A stretch of 64,000 nt of DNA from Streptomyces iakyrus (lineage in GTDB: Bacteria > Actinomycetota > Actinomycetes > Streptomycetales > Streptomycetaceae), in assembly GCF_000717055.1 (NCBI RefSeq), contig NZ_JNXI01000019.1, positions 124,001-188,000 of the forward strand. The letters run 5' to 3'. Positions 20,593 through 28,760 of the stretch are shown here, one piece after another; position 1 is the first letter of the stretch; every line of letters starts with the position of its first letter. Below the pieces are notes generated by a model. It did not search any database. It was not told the origin of the DNA and saw only the letters and a program-made list of their open reading frames with translations. The position numbers were made by a program, and so were the translations under genes.

Positions 20593-21650
20593 GAACTCGC
20601 TACCTCTCGAAGTCGCTCGGCCGCGCGCTCCGGCGGCACGTCGTTGATGAACACGTTCATGCCGGACTCGGAACCCGCGAGGAACTTCAGCTTGCCGGAA
20701 GTGCGGCGGATGGTGAAAAGCTCGAGGTGGAGCGCGAAGTCCTCCCGCACGACACCGTCGAACTCCTCCAGCGCGCCGAACGGGGCCTGGTGCCAGGCCG
20801 CGATGTACGGCGTCGGAGGCTCGTTCTCACCGAAGATCCGGTCGAAGCGCCTCAAGAGTTCCAGATAGACCTTGGGGAACTCTGTGCGCGCGCCCTCGTC
20901 CAGCCCGAGCAGGTCGGGCACACGGCGCTTGGGGTACAGGTGGACCTCGTACGGCCAGTGCGCGGCGTACGGCACGAAGGCGACCCAGTGTTCACCCTCC
21001 AGGACGACGCGCTCACCGGCGAGTTCACGCTCCAGGACGGCGTCGAAGAGGTTCTCCCCGCCGGTCATCTCCTTGTGCGTCGCGGCCGAGCGGAGCATCA
21101 GGGCCGTGCGGGGGGTGGTGAAGGGGTAGGCGTAGATCTGGCCGTGCGGGTGGCCGAGGGTGACGCCGATCTCGGCGCCCCGGTTCTCGAAGCAGAACAC
21201 CTGCTCGACGGCGGGGAGATGGGACAGCTCCGAGGTGCGGTCCGTCCATGCCTCCAGGACCAGCCCGGCCTGCTGCTCGGTGAGGTCGGCGAAGGACGCG
21301 TTGTGGTCGGAGGTGAAGCAGACGACCTCGCAGCGGCCCGAGTCGCCGGCGAGCGAGGGGAAGCGGTTCTCGAAGACGACGACGTCGTACGACGAGTCCG
21401 GGATCTCGCTCAGGCGATCGCCCTCGGAGGGGCACAGGGGGCACTCGTCGGCCGGGGGGTGGTAGGTGCGGCCCTGGCGGTGCGAGGCGATGGCGACGGC
21501 GTCGCCGAGGAGGGGGTCGCGGCGGATCTCCGACGTGGTGACGGTGCGGTCCAGCGGGCGTCGGTCGGCGGCGTCGCGCACGCTGTCGTCACGCAGGTCG
21601 TAGTAGATGAGCTCGCGACCGTCGGCCAGCCGGGTCGAGGTCTTCTTCAC
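20589..21650 (-). CDS. galT: Galactose-1-phosphate uridylyltransferase
   Basis: It exchanges UMP between UDP-glucose and galactose-1-phosphate. The 353-residue protein has the active-site [12 protein letters not shown] (His-Pro-His) and an N-terminal metal motif DECPLCPS. The GTG at 21650 is preferred over 21671 because AAGGAG lies 6 bases upstream. It is the first gene of galTEK. Confidence 0.95.
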   Translation of the reverse strand: MKKTSTRLADGRELIYYDLRDDSVRDAADRRPLDRTVTTSEIRRDPLLGDAVAIASHRQGRTYHPPADECPLCPSEGDRLSEIPDSSYDVVVFENRFPSLAGDSGRCEVVCFTSDHNASFADLTEQQAGLVLEAWTDRTSELSHLPAVEQVFCFENRGAEIGVTLGHPHGQIYAYPFTTPRTALMLRSAATHKEMTGGENLFDAVLERELAGERVVLEGEHWVAFVPYAAHWPYEVHLYPKRRVPDLLGLDEGARTEFPKVYLELLRRFDRIFGENEPPTPYIAAWHQAPFGALEEFDGVVREDFALHLELFTIRRTSGKLKFLAGSESGMNVFINDVPPERAAERLREVASS

Positions 21651-21659
21651 GCCGGACTC

Positions 21660-21790
21660 CTTGTCCTTCAAACAGAACCCAACATATCAAAACACAACTC
21701 ACCACAATCGTCAACATCACAATCAAACAAAGAACATCAGCGGGCGTGTTCAATGACTGAATGCGGAGAAGTGGATTCCGCGAGGTGTCA
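21660..21790 (-). promoter_or_regulatory. AT-rich gal operon promoter with repeats
   Basis: An AT-rich island in otherwise GC-rich DNA between divergent galT and the symporter gene. On the minus strand a TTGACG box (21709-21714) and TGATAT (21684-21689), 19 bases apart, make a candidate promoter for galT. Three TTGTG repeats (plus-strand CACAA at 21693, 21703 and 21718) surround it. Direct hexamer repeats are a known feature of the galactose-inducible galP1 promoter in S. lividans, so this is probably the galactose-controlled site. Confidence 0.65.
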
Positions 21791-21814
21791 GTTCCCGCGA
21801 CAAAGCGAGGGCTC

Positions 21815-23494
21815 ATGCAAACCCCCACCTACCTGTCAGCCGAGCTGCGACTCCCCACGAACTGGCTCGACTACACGATCCTCGGCATCTACTTCGTCGT
21901 CGTCCTCGGCATCGGCTTCGCCGCCCGCCGCTCGGTGAAGACCAGCCTCGACTTCTTCCTTTCCGGCCGTTCCCTGCCCGCCTGGGTCACCGGTCTCGCG
22001 TTCATCGCGGCCAACCTCGGGGCCACCGAGATCCTCGGCATGGCCGCCAACAGCGCCCAGTACGGCGTCTACACCACGCACTGGTACTGGATCGGCGCCA
22101 TCCCGGCCATGGTCTTCCTCGGCCTGGTGATGATGCCCTTCTACTACGGCTCCAAGGTGCGCTCGGTCCCCGAGTTCCTGCTGCTGCGCTTCGACAGGGC
22201 GGCGCACCTGCTCAGCTCGGTCCTCTTCGCCTTCGCCGCGATCCTCATCGCCGGCGTCAACCTCTACGCCCTGGCCATCGTCGTCGAGGCGCTGCTTGGC
22301 TGGCCGGAGTGGGTGGCGATCGTGGTCGCCGGCTTCTTCGTCCTCGCCTACATCACCCTCGGCGGCCTGTCCTCGGCCATCTACAACGAGGTCCTCCAGT
22401 TCTTCGTCATCCTGGCGGCGCTCATCCCCATCTCCGTCCTCGGCCTGAAGAAGGTCGGCGGCTGGGACGGCCTGTCCGACTCCCTCACCGAGAGCCGCGG
22501 TGCCGACTTCATGACGTCCTGGGGCGGCACGGGCATCGGCAGCGACAACCCGCTGGGCGCGAACTGGCTGACGATCGTGCTGGGCCTCGGGTTCGTCCTC
22601 TCCTTCGGCTACTGGACGACGAACTTCGCCGAGGTGCAGCGCGCGCTGTCCGCGAAGAACCTCTCGGCGGCCCAGCGCACCCCGCTGATCGCCGCGTTCC
22701 CGAAGATCTTCATCGTGTTCCTGGTGATGATCCCGGGTCTGGTCGCCGCGGTCCTGGTCCCGAAGATCGGCACGCCCGACTCCGACCTCCAGTACAACGA
22801 CGCCATCCCCTACCTGATGGAGCAGCTGCTGCCGAACGGTGTGCTGGGCATCGCCGTCACCGGCCTGCTCGCGGCGTTCATGGCGGGCATGGCGGCGAAC
22901 GTGTCGTCCTTCAACACCGTGTTCACGACGGACATCTGGGCGAAGTACGTCGTCAGGGGCCGCGAGGACGAGTACTACGTGCGCTTCGGCCGGCTCATCA
23001 CGGCGATCGGTGTCCTGGCCTCCATCGGCACGGCGTTCCTCGCACGGTCGTTCTCGAACATCATGGCGTACCTCCAGACGCTGTTCTCCTTCTTCAACGT
23101 GCCGATGTTCGTCGTCTTCATCATCGGCATGTTCTGGAAGCGGGCGTCGATGAAGTCCGGCTTCTGGGGACTGCTCGCGGGCACCACTGCGGCGATGGTC
23201 AACTACTTCGTCCTCTACAAGCAGGACATCATCGACATCCCCTCCGACCAGGGGGCCAACTTCGTCTCCGCGATCGCCGGGTTCGTCGCGGGCGCGGTGG
23301 TGATGGTTGCGGTGTCGCTGTTCACCGCGCCGAAGCCGGCGGAGGAGTTGCAGGGGCTGGTGTACGGCACGACCTCGCCCGGCATGGCGGAGCCGCCGGC
23401 GCCCGGGGACGAGGCGTGGTATCGCAAGCCGGCGCTGCTGGGATGGGGTGCGGTCGTCCTGGCCGCGGCCTGCTACATCCCGTTCTCGTTCTGA
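21815..23494 (+). CDS. Sodium:solute symporter, probably for galactose
   Basis: About 559 residues with roughly 14 hydrophobic segments and the SSS-family fold. Typical elements are FFLSGRSLPAWVTGLAFIAANLG near the N-terminus (followed by AAN..G) and SFNTVFTTDIW. It resembles the vSGLT-like sugar branch. It starts 165 bases from divergent galT and shares the AT-rich promoter region, which suggests it imports galactose for the gal enzymes; substrate is inference from context. ATG 21815 follows GCGAGGG. Confidence 0.88.
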   Translation: MQTPTYLSAELRLPTNWLDYTILGIYFVVVLGIGFAARRSVKTSLDFFLSGRSLPAWVTGLAFIAANLGATEILGMAANSAQYGVYTTHWYWIGAIPAMVFLGLVMMPFYYGSKVRSVPEFLLLRFDRAAHLLSSVLFAFAAILIAGVNLYALAIVVEALLGWPEWVAIVVAGFFVLAYITLGGLSSAIYNEVLQFFVILAALIPISVLGLKKVGGWDGLSDSLTESRGADFMTSWGGTGIGSDNPLGANWLTIVLGLGFVLSFGYWTTNFAEVQRALSAKNLSAAQRTPLIAAFPKIFIVFLVMIPGLVAAVLVPKIGTPDSDLQYNDAIPYLMEQLLPNGVLGIAVTGLLAAFMAGMAANVSSFNTVFTTDIWAKYVVRGREDEYYVRFGRLITAIGVLASIGTAFLARSFSNIMAYLQTLFSFFNVPMFVVFIIGMFWKRASMKSGFWGLLAGTTAAMVNYFVLYKQDIIDIPSDQGANFVSAIAGFVAGAVVMVAVSLFTAPKPAEELQGLVYGTTSPGMAEPPAPGDEAWYRKPALLGWGAVVLAAACYIPFSF

Positions 23495-23512
23495 CCGAGG
23501 GAGGATTGACAG

Positions 23513-23830
23513 ATGTCCGAGCACTACTCCGACAGGGATGTGCAGCGCGAAGTCACCGACCTGGAGGGCAAGTCGGCGACCGCCGCGAGGCTGTTCGACA
23601 TCCGGCGGATCATCGGCGGACTGTTCGTGGTCTACGGCGTCATCGTCACGATCGCCGGGTTCACGGCGTCCGACGCCGACCTCGACAAGGCCGAAGGCGT
23701 CAACATCAACCTGTGGACCGGGTTGGGGATGCTGCTGCTGGGCCTGTTCTTCCTGGCGTGGCTGAAGCTGAGGCCCGCGGCCCCGGCCCCTCCGGGGGTT
23801 GAGCCGGAGGACGACGAGCGGGTGGAGTGA
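23513..23830 (+). CDS. Small membrane protein downstream of the symporter
   Basis: 105 residues with two membrane helices (IIGGLFVVYGVIVTIAGF and LWTGLGMLLLGLFFLAWL), an acidic, soluble N-terminus and a Pro/Glu-rich tail. It follows the symporter after 18 bases and has GGAGG before its ATG, so the two are an operon. It may be an accessory subunit; family unknown to me. Confidence 0.8.
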   Translation: MSEHYSDRDVQREVTDLEGKSATAARLFDIRRIIGGLFVVYGVIVTIAGFTASDADLDKAEGVNINLWTGLGMLLLGLFFLAWLKLRPAAPAPPGVEPEDDERVE

Positions 23831-23888
23831 CCCGGCCGCGACGGTGCTGAGGGCGGGTGGGTCCGCAGCCCGGCGAAGCGGGGTGCCT

Positions 23889-23919
23889 CCCCCAAGCTCT
23901 TCGAGCAGGGGGTACCCCC
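23889..23919. repeat. Dispersed Streptomyces intergenic palindrome
   Basis: CCCCC-AA-GCTC-TTC-GAGC-A-GGGGG followed at once by TACCCCC. This compact hairpin, with its partner CCCCC on either side of GGGGG, is a form I recognise from many Streptomyces intergenic regions. It could switch between two alternative stems, and here it may end the symporter operon. Confidence 0.6.
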
Positions 23920-24040
23920 AGCGCCCACCCGTGCCGCCCCCAGCGGCACGCATGCCCGCAGGCGGCGCGGACCCGCACCCGCGTACGGCGAGCAGGGGAC
24001 GTGTCGGGGGGTGTCCGCCCGCAGCGGTTGGCGCGTCAAC

Positions 24041-24607
24041 GGTACGCGCCGTCGAGGGGGCGATGCCCATGCCCGCCGCGATCAGGCGGGTGTCCTCGCC
24101 GTCCGCGACACGGACCAGGACCTCGACCTCCCTCGGCGTGAGCATGGACAGCAACCGCTGGCCCTCGTCGTCCGGTTGGGCCGCCGGGTTGAGCAACTCG
24201 CTGAACGCTCCCTGGAGCAGCTGCGGCGCCACCGCCGCCTCCCCCGCCCGCGCCTTCATGATCGCCCGCTCGACACCCTCTATCCGCTCATCGTGCCGGA
24301 CGTAGCCGGAGGCCCCCGCCGCGAACGCCGCCGCGATGCCCCGCGGGCTCGGCACCGGGCCCAGCACCAGCACAGCGACCTGCGGCCGCTCCCGCTTGAT
24401 CCGCACCACCGGGTCGAAGATCCCCGGCTCCGCCGGCGCCGCCGTCCCCAGCAGGCACACCTCCGGCGCCCGCGTGATCACCAGCTCCGCCGCCCCCGCG
24501 GCCGGCGCCGCCGCGGCGAGCACCCGGTGCCCCCGCAGCTTCAGCGCCGAAGCCAGCGCCTCGGCCAGCAATCGGTGGTCGTCGACCACCATGAGCCGCA
24601 CTCCCAT
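24041..24607 (-). pseudogene. Response regulator gene truncated within its DNA-binding domain
   Basis: From ATG 24607 the frame encodes a NarL-type receiver (GVRLMVVDDHRLLAEALASA) and the first half of a LuxR HTH (LTPREVEVLVRVADGEDTRL, then MGIAPSTART). The expected continuation of the recognition helix and dimer helix (a START-H-V-x-x-V-L-x-K-L-G pattern) is missing. The homology stops at about 24041, and beyond it the frame runs without a stop through unrelated sequence antisense to the symporter. The break coincides with a 7-bp inverted repeat (GGCGCGT at 24030, ACGCGCC at 24044). The product could not bind DNA normally. Confidence 0.7.
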
Positions 24608-24776
24608 CGAGCAACCCCCCAGTCACCCCAGCCCCCCATGGAAGCCCCCCGGCTCCCCCGCCTTCATGCCCCCGGAAGCTACACGCTTGTTCGACGTTGC
24701 GCTCCCCCTACCCGCGAGAATCGCCCCGGATCGCCGAAATTCCTCTCATTCCAGGTTGACCGCGCCAAACGCGAAC

Positions 24777-24804
24777 GGTCCCGCCCCTGAACAGGGACGG
24801 GACC
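24777..24804 (-). terminator. Hairpin terminator of the beta-propeller genes
   Basis: Arms 24777-24789 and 24792-24804 (GGTCCCGCCCCTG and CAGGGACGGGACC) pair with one mismatch. The hairpin lies 30 bases past the stop of the second propeller gene. Confidence 0.75.
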
Positions 24805-24833
24805 GAAGCGGACATCAGCCGGTCACCAGACGA

Positions 24834-26726
24834 TCAGCTCGTTCCGAAGCCGACCGCCAGGTACTCCTTGTCCCGCACCGTCGACCGCTTGCTCGCGTAC
24901 ACCTTGGACATGAAGAGGTGCCCGTCGGCGTACAGGAACTCGGAGTACTCCGGAGACATGCTGGTCTCCACGTCTCGCACGGCGTCCGTCGCGGGGTTCT
25001 GCAGCAGCGTCGTCTCCTTGAAGCCGGTGCCGGAGATGCTCACGACCTGTCCGCCCTTGTCGTACGGGGGGCGCTTGTACGCGATCAGGTTGCCGCCGTC
25101 CATGCGCAGCGGCGAGATCGTGTAGCCGTCGCCCGCGTCGGCCCGCTGCCCGGTCTGCTTGCCGGTGGCGAGGTCGAAGGCGACGATCTCGTTGGTCTGG
25201 CTGTACTTGCCGGTGCCGTCGTGCTCCTCGGTCGGCAGGTACAGCCGGTCGTTGCCGACGGCCAGCAGGTTGCAGGCCTCGACCCGGGTGATGCCCTCGC
25301 AGCGGGCCGCGAACTGCTCGCCCGGCGCGGAGATGCGCGTGCGCAGCTTGCCGGTCTTGCCGTCGATGGAGAAGAAGTCGGAGATGCCGCTGCCGTCGCC
25401 CGCGGAGTCGCCGACGTCGGCGGCCACGACCAGCGGGTTGGTCGACACGATGCTGGCGTACTCGATGCCCTCGGTCATCTTGTACTCCGAGATCACCTTC
25501 CCGGACTTCGGGTCGATGGTCTGGATGTGCAGCTGTCGCTGGTCGTAGGAGCCGCACTTGCGCACCGCGACCAGCTTGTCGCCGCCGCCGTACCCGGCGT
25601 CGTAGCAGGAGTCGGCCGGCTTCGGGCTCCACAGGAGCTTGCCGGAGACGTCGAAGGCGGCGCCGCCGCTGGTGCTGCCGACGGCGACGGTCTTCCCGCT
25701 GAGGGTGATGTTGTCGAAGTTGATCAGCTGGTCACCGGTCTTGACCGTCTTGGTCCACAGCCGCTTGCCGGCGTCGAGGTCGATGAGGGCGATCTGGCTG
25801 CACCCGTGCGAGGGGTCGGCCTTGGTGGGCATCGCCGGCTGGTAGAGGACCGCCGTGAGGTTGTCGTCCGTGACGTGGCGGCTGGCCTGGCAGACCGGGC
25901 CGGCCAGCGGGATCTTCCACAGCTCGCCGCCCTTGTCGCGGTCGTAGCCGACGATCCGGGCGATGCCGCTCTTGACGTACGCCTTGTCGGTGAGCCACGA
26001 GCCGGAGACGACGACCGTGCTGTCGTTCTTCACCTCGGGCGCCGGGACCTGGAAGAGGACCTTGGCGCTGGGGTCGGAGGGCGCCTTCTCCTTGCCGGAG
26101 GCGGTGCCGCCGTTGCCGTCGTCCGTGCCGCCGGTGCCGCCGCTGGAGGAAGCGGTGTCGTCCTTCTTGCCGTCGTCCTTGCCGGACGAGGCGTACCAGA
26201 CACCGCCGCCGATGATCAGGGCGATCGCCACGACCGCGGCGACGATGATCAGCATCTGCGCGTTGAGCTTCTTGCCGCCGCCCGGCTGTCCGGCCTGCGG
26301 CGGGTGCGGCATGGTCTGCTGCGGATAGCCGTAGCCGGGCTGCTGCCCGTACCCCGGCTGCCCGAAGCCCGGCTGGCCGTAACCGGGCTGCCCGTAAGGC
26401 GCCTGCTGCGGCTGCCCGTACGGCCCCGGCTGCTGACCGGGATAGCCGTAACCGGGCGGGGTCTGCGGAGGCTGGGGCGCCGGAGCCCCCTGCGGATACC
26501 CGTAACCCGCCGGAGGCTGGGGCGGGTTCTGCGGGGCGGCCGACGGAGGCGTCTGCGGTGCCTGCGGCGCTTGGGGTGCCTGGGGGTAGCCGTACCCCGG
26601 CTGCGGGGACTTGCCGAGGTCCGGCCCGGCCGCGGGCGGCGGGGTCTGCGGCGGCTGGTCCTGGGGCGGCCCGAAGCCGCCCCCCTGCGGGGGCTGCTGG
26701 GGCGGCGGGGGCGGCGGCTGGGTCAT
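24834..26726 (-). CDS. Membrane-anchored PQQ-type beta-propeller protein (copy 2)
   Basis: 630 residues. Residues 1-150 are a Pro/Gly/Gln/Tyr-rich cytoplasmic tail with GYGYPQ and GQPGYG repeats. One membrane helix follows (MLIIVAAVVAIALIIGGGVW), then a Ser/Gly/Asp linker. An exported domain of about 400 residues has the sheets of a PQQ-like beta-propeller (GKRLWTKTVKTGD, GKLLWSPKPAD, DLATGKQTGQ). No catalytic residues are evident, so it may be a binding or scaffold protein. It is a tandem paralogue of the next upstream gene (71 bases apart) and probably co-transcribed with it. Confidence 0.85.
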   Translation of the reverse strand: MTQPPPPPPQQPPQGGGFGPPQDQPPQTPPPAAGPDLGKSPQPGYGYPQAPQAPQAPQTPPSAAPQNPPQPPAGYGYPQGAPAPQPPQTPPGYGYPGQQPGPYGQPQQAPYGQPGYGQPGFGQPGYGQQPGYGYPQQTMPHPPQAGQPGGGKKLNAQMLIIVAAVVAIALIIGGGVWYASSGKDDGKKDDTASSSGGTGGTDDGNGGTASGKEKAPSDPSAKVLFQVPAPEVKNDSTVVVSGSWLTDKAYVKSGIARIVGYDRDKGGELWKIPLAGPVCQASRHVTDDNLTAVLYQPAMPTKADPSHGCSQIALIDLDAGKRLWTKTVKTGDQLINFDNITLSGKTVAVGSTSGGAAFDVSGKLLWSPKPADSCYDAGYGGGDKLVAVRKCGSYDQRQLHIQTIDPKSGKVISEYKMTEGIEYASIVSTNPLVVAADVGDSAGDGSGISDFFSIDGKTGKLRTRISAPGEQFAARCEGITRVEACNLLAVGNDRLYLPTEEHDGTGKYSQTNEIVAFDLATGKQTGQRADAGDGYTISPLRMDGGNLIAYKRPPYDKGGQVVSISGTGFKETTLLQNPATDAVRDVETSMSPEYSEFLYADGHLFMSKVYASKRSTVRDKEYLAVGFGTS

Positions 26727-26796
26727 GGCGTGGGTACCTCGGGGAAGGGGACGGACGACTGGCGGAGTGCGGAAGGAGGATGCGGAAGGGGAAGAG

Positions 26797-28569
26797 TCAC
26801 TTGCCGTAGGCGAGCATCAACTTCTCCTTCGTGTCGTCATTTCCGCTCAGCCGGGTTGTCGAGATGTAGAAGCGCCCGTCGGCCCAGTCGATGTCCTTGG
26901 AGAAGAAGCTGTCCTCGATGTCCGCGGCACCCTGCGGGTTCTGCAGCAGCTTGGACGGCTTGTGGCTGCCGCCGCCGGTCGGGATGGAGACGATCTGCCC
27001 GCCCGCGTCGTACGACGGCTGCACATAGGCGATGAGCTTGCCGCCCTCGGTCTTGATCGGCAGCATCGACTCGTCGGACGGGGACTTCACGCGCCACTTC
27101 TCCTTGCCGTCGGCGAGGTTGACCGCGACGATCTCGTTGGCGCCGGAAGTGGCCTCGGTCGGCAGGTACAGCGTGGTGTCGTCGACGGCGACGCCTTCGC
27201 AGCCCGTGAGGTCGCGTTCGAGGATGGCCCAGCCGCACTCGGGGGCGAAGTCTTCGTCGAAGCCGACCTGCGAGCGGAACTTGCCGCCGGAGGTGAAGGT
27301 GGAGATGTTCCAGGCCTTCTTGTCCTCGTTGGTGCTGTAGACGACCAGCGGGCTGACCGAGTAGGTGCGCGCGACCCGCCACCCCTTGTCGAACGGCTGG
27401 GTCCACCTGGCCTTGCCGGTCTTGGGGTCGAGCTCCTGGACCTCGTCGTGCTCCTTGCCGGTCCCGGCGCCGCAGGAGGAGACGGCGATCAGCTTCTCGC
27501 CGCCGGCGAACGCGGCGGGGAAGCAGGCGTTGCCGTACTTCTTCTTGTCGAAGAGCTTGTCGCCGTTGGTGACGTCGTAGGCCGTGCCGGACTGGGAGCG
27601 GCCCACCATCAGCGTCTTGCCCGTGATGGAGAGTTCGACGGAGAGCGTGGAGTCGAACAGGGCGCCGTCGGCGACCTCTTCCTTCCAGCCCTTCTCGCCG
27701 GTGACGAGGTCGATCTCCTGGAGCTGGTTGCACTTGGCGCGGTCGCTGCTGCCGCTCATGTACGCGACGACGATCTTGTCGTCGGACGTCTTCTGCGGGG
27801 TCGTCGCGCAGATCTTCTGCGGGAAGGTGATCGCGTCCCAGGAGGGTTTGCCGTCACCGACGTTGTAGGCGAAGAGCTGCTTGTACGCGGCCTTCACCGC
27901 CGTCTTGCCGGTGATCCACATGCCGTCGGCGTCGGCGCCGGAGCCGGGCGCGTCGGGCGCCTCCTTGTACCAGAGGACCTTGGCCTCGCCGGCCTGGCGG
28001 CCCTCGTTGAGGTTCTCCGGGTCCTCGCCGCCGTCGCCGCTGCCGTCACCGGGGTTGACCGGGGCGGAGGAGCCGGGCTTGGCGTCGTCGGTCTTCTGGG
28101 CGACGGGCTTCTTCTTGCCCTTGCCGTCGTCGCCGCTCGTGACGGCCCACACGGTGCCGCCGACCACGAGCAGCGCGGCGACCGCGGCGCCGATGATCAT
28201 GGCGGGCTTGCCCTTGAAGGGGTTGTTCGAGCCGCCCCCGGGCGGGGTGCCGGGCCCGCCGGGGTACTGCGGCTGCGGCGGGTAGCCGTACCCGGGCTGG
28301 CCGTACGGGCCCGGCTGCTGCGGCTGGCCGTAGGGGCCGGGGCTGTACGGCCCCGGCTGCTGCGGCTGCCCGTACGGACCGGGCTGCTGCGGAGGCTGCT
28401 GCGGGTAGCCGTACCCCGGCTGCGGCGGGCCCTGCGGGGGCGGCGGCGTCTGGGGCGGGCCCTGGGGCGGCGGCGGGGTCTGCGGTGCCCCGTAACCACC
28501 GCCCTGGGGCGGCTGGTTCTGCGGTGCTCCGAAGCCACCGTGCGGTGGCTGACTGGGCGGCTGAGTCAT
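26797..28569 (-). CDS. Membrane-anchored PQQ-type beta-propeller protein (copy 1)
   Basis: 590 residues with the same layout as its neighbour. There is a Pro/Gly/Gln/Tyr-rich tail (repeats of GYGYPQQ, GPYGQPQQ), one membrane helix (MIIGAAVAALLVVGGTVWAV), a charged Gly/Asp linker, and an exported beta-propeller with blades such as GEKGWKEEVADG, GKARWTQPFDKG and GKEKWRVK. The ATG follows GGGGGAG by 6 bases. A TAAAAA box lies about 30 bases upstream of the start on the minus strand and may be a promoter. Proteins of this architecture are common in Streptomyces but not functionally assigned. Confidence 0.85.
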   Translation of the reverse strand: MTQPPSQPPHGGFGAPQNQPPQGGGYGAPQTPPPPQGPPQTPPPPQGPPQPGYGYPQQPPQQPGPYGQPQQPGPYSPGPYGQPQQPGPYGQPGYGYPPQPQYPGGPGTPPGGGSNNPFKGKPAMIIGAAVAALLVVGGTVWAVTSGDDGKGKKKPVAQKTDDAKPGSSAPVNPGDGSGDGGEDPENLNEGRQAGEAKVLWYKEAPDAPGSGADADGMWITGKTAVKAAYKQLFAYNVGDGKPSWDAITFPQKICATTPQKTSDDKIVVAYMSGSSDRAKCNQLQEIDLVTGEKGWKEEVADGALFDSTLSVELSITGKTLMVGRSQSGTAYDVTNGDKLFDKKKYGNACFPAAFAGGEKLIAVSSCGAGTGKEHDEVQELDPKTGKARWTQPFDKGWRVARTYSVSPLVVYSTNEDKKAWNISTFTSGGKFRSQVGFDEDFAPECGWAILERDLTGCEGVAVDDTTLYLPTEATSGANEIVAVNLADGKEKWRVKSPSDESMLPIKTEGGKLIAYVQPSYDAGGQIVSIPTGGGSHKPSKLLQNPQGAADIEDSFFSKDIDWADGRFYISTTRLSGNDDTKEKLMLAYGK

Positions 28570-28688
28570 CAGCGGCTCCCCCGTTCGATCACTGATTTTT
28601 AGCCACGCCCTGAGGTACGCGATGGGCTCAGAGTCGCTTCATAAAGTTCTAAGACGCCTCTTTCTATCACCAGGTTCCGACAGCGCAG

Positions 28689-28728
28689 CGGGCCGATCAC
28701 CCCCTGTTCCCAAGGGAGGACCGGCCCG
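28689..28728 (-). terminator. Possible terminator after the ABC-F gene
   Basis: CGGGCCG (28689-28695) and CGGCCCG (28722-28728) form a 7-bp stem around a 26-base loop, 33 bases beyond the ABC-F stop. It is weaker than the other terminators here. Confidence 0.4.
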
Positions 28729-28760
28729 TGATGCCCTCGTTATGCGCCTTCACGCACCCT

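Noticed and set aside
21836..24607. 923-codon minus-strand frame starting with a response-regulator receiver
   Set aside because: Only the first 190 codons are homologous to anything recognisable; the rest is antisense to the symporter. Treated as a truncated gene.
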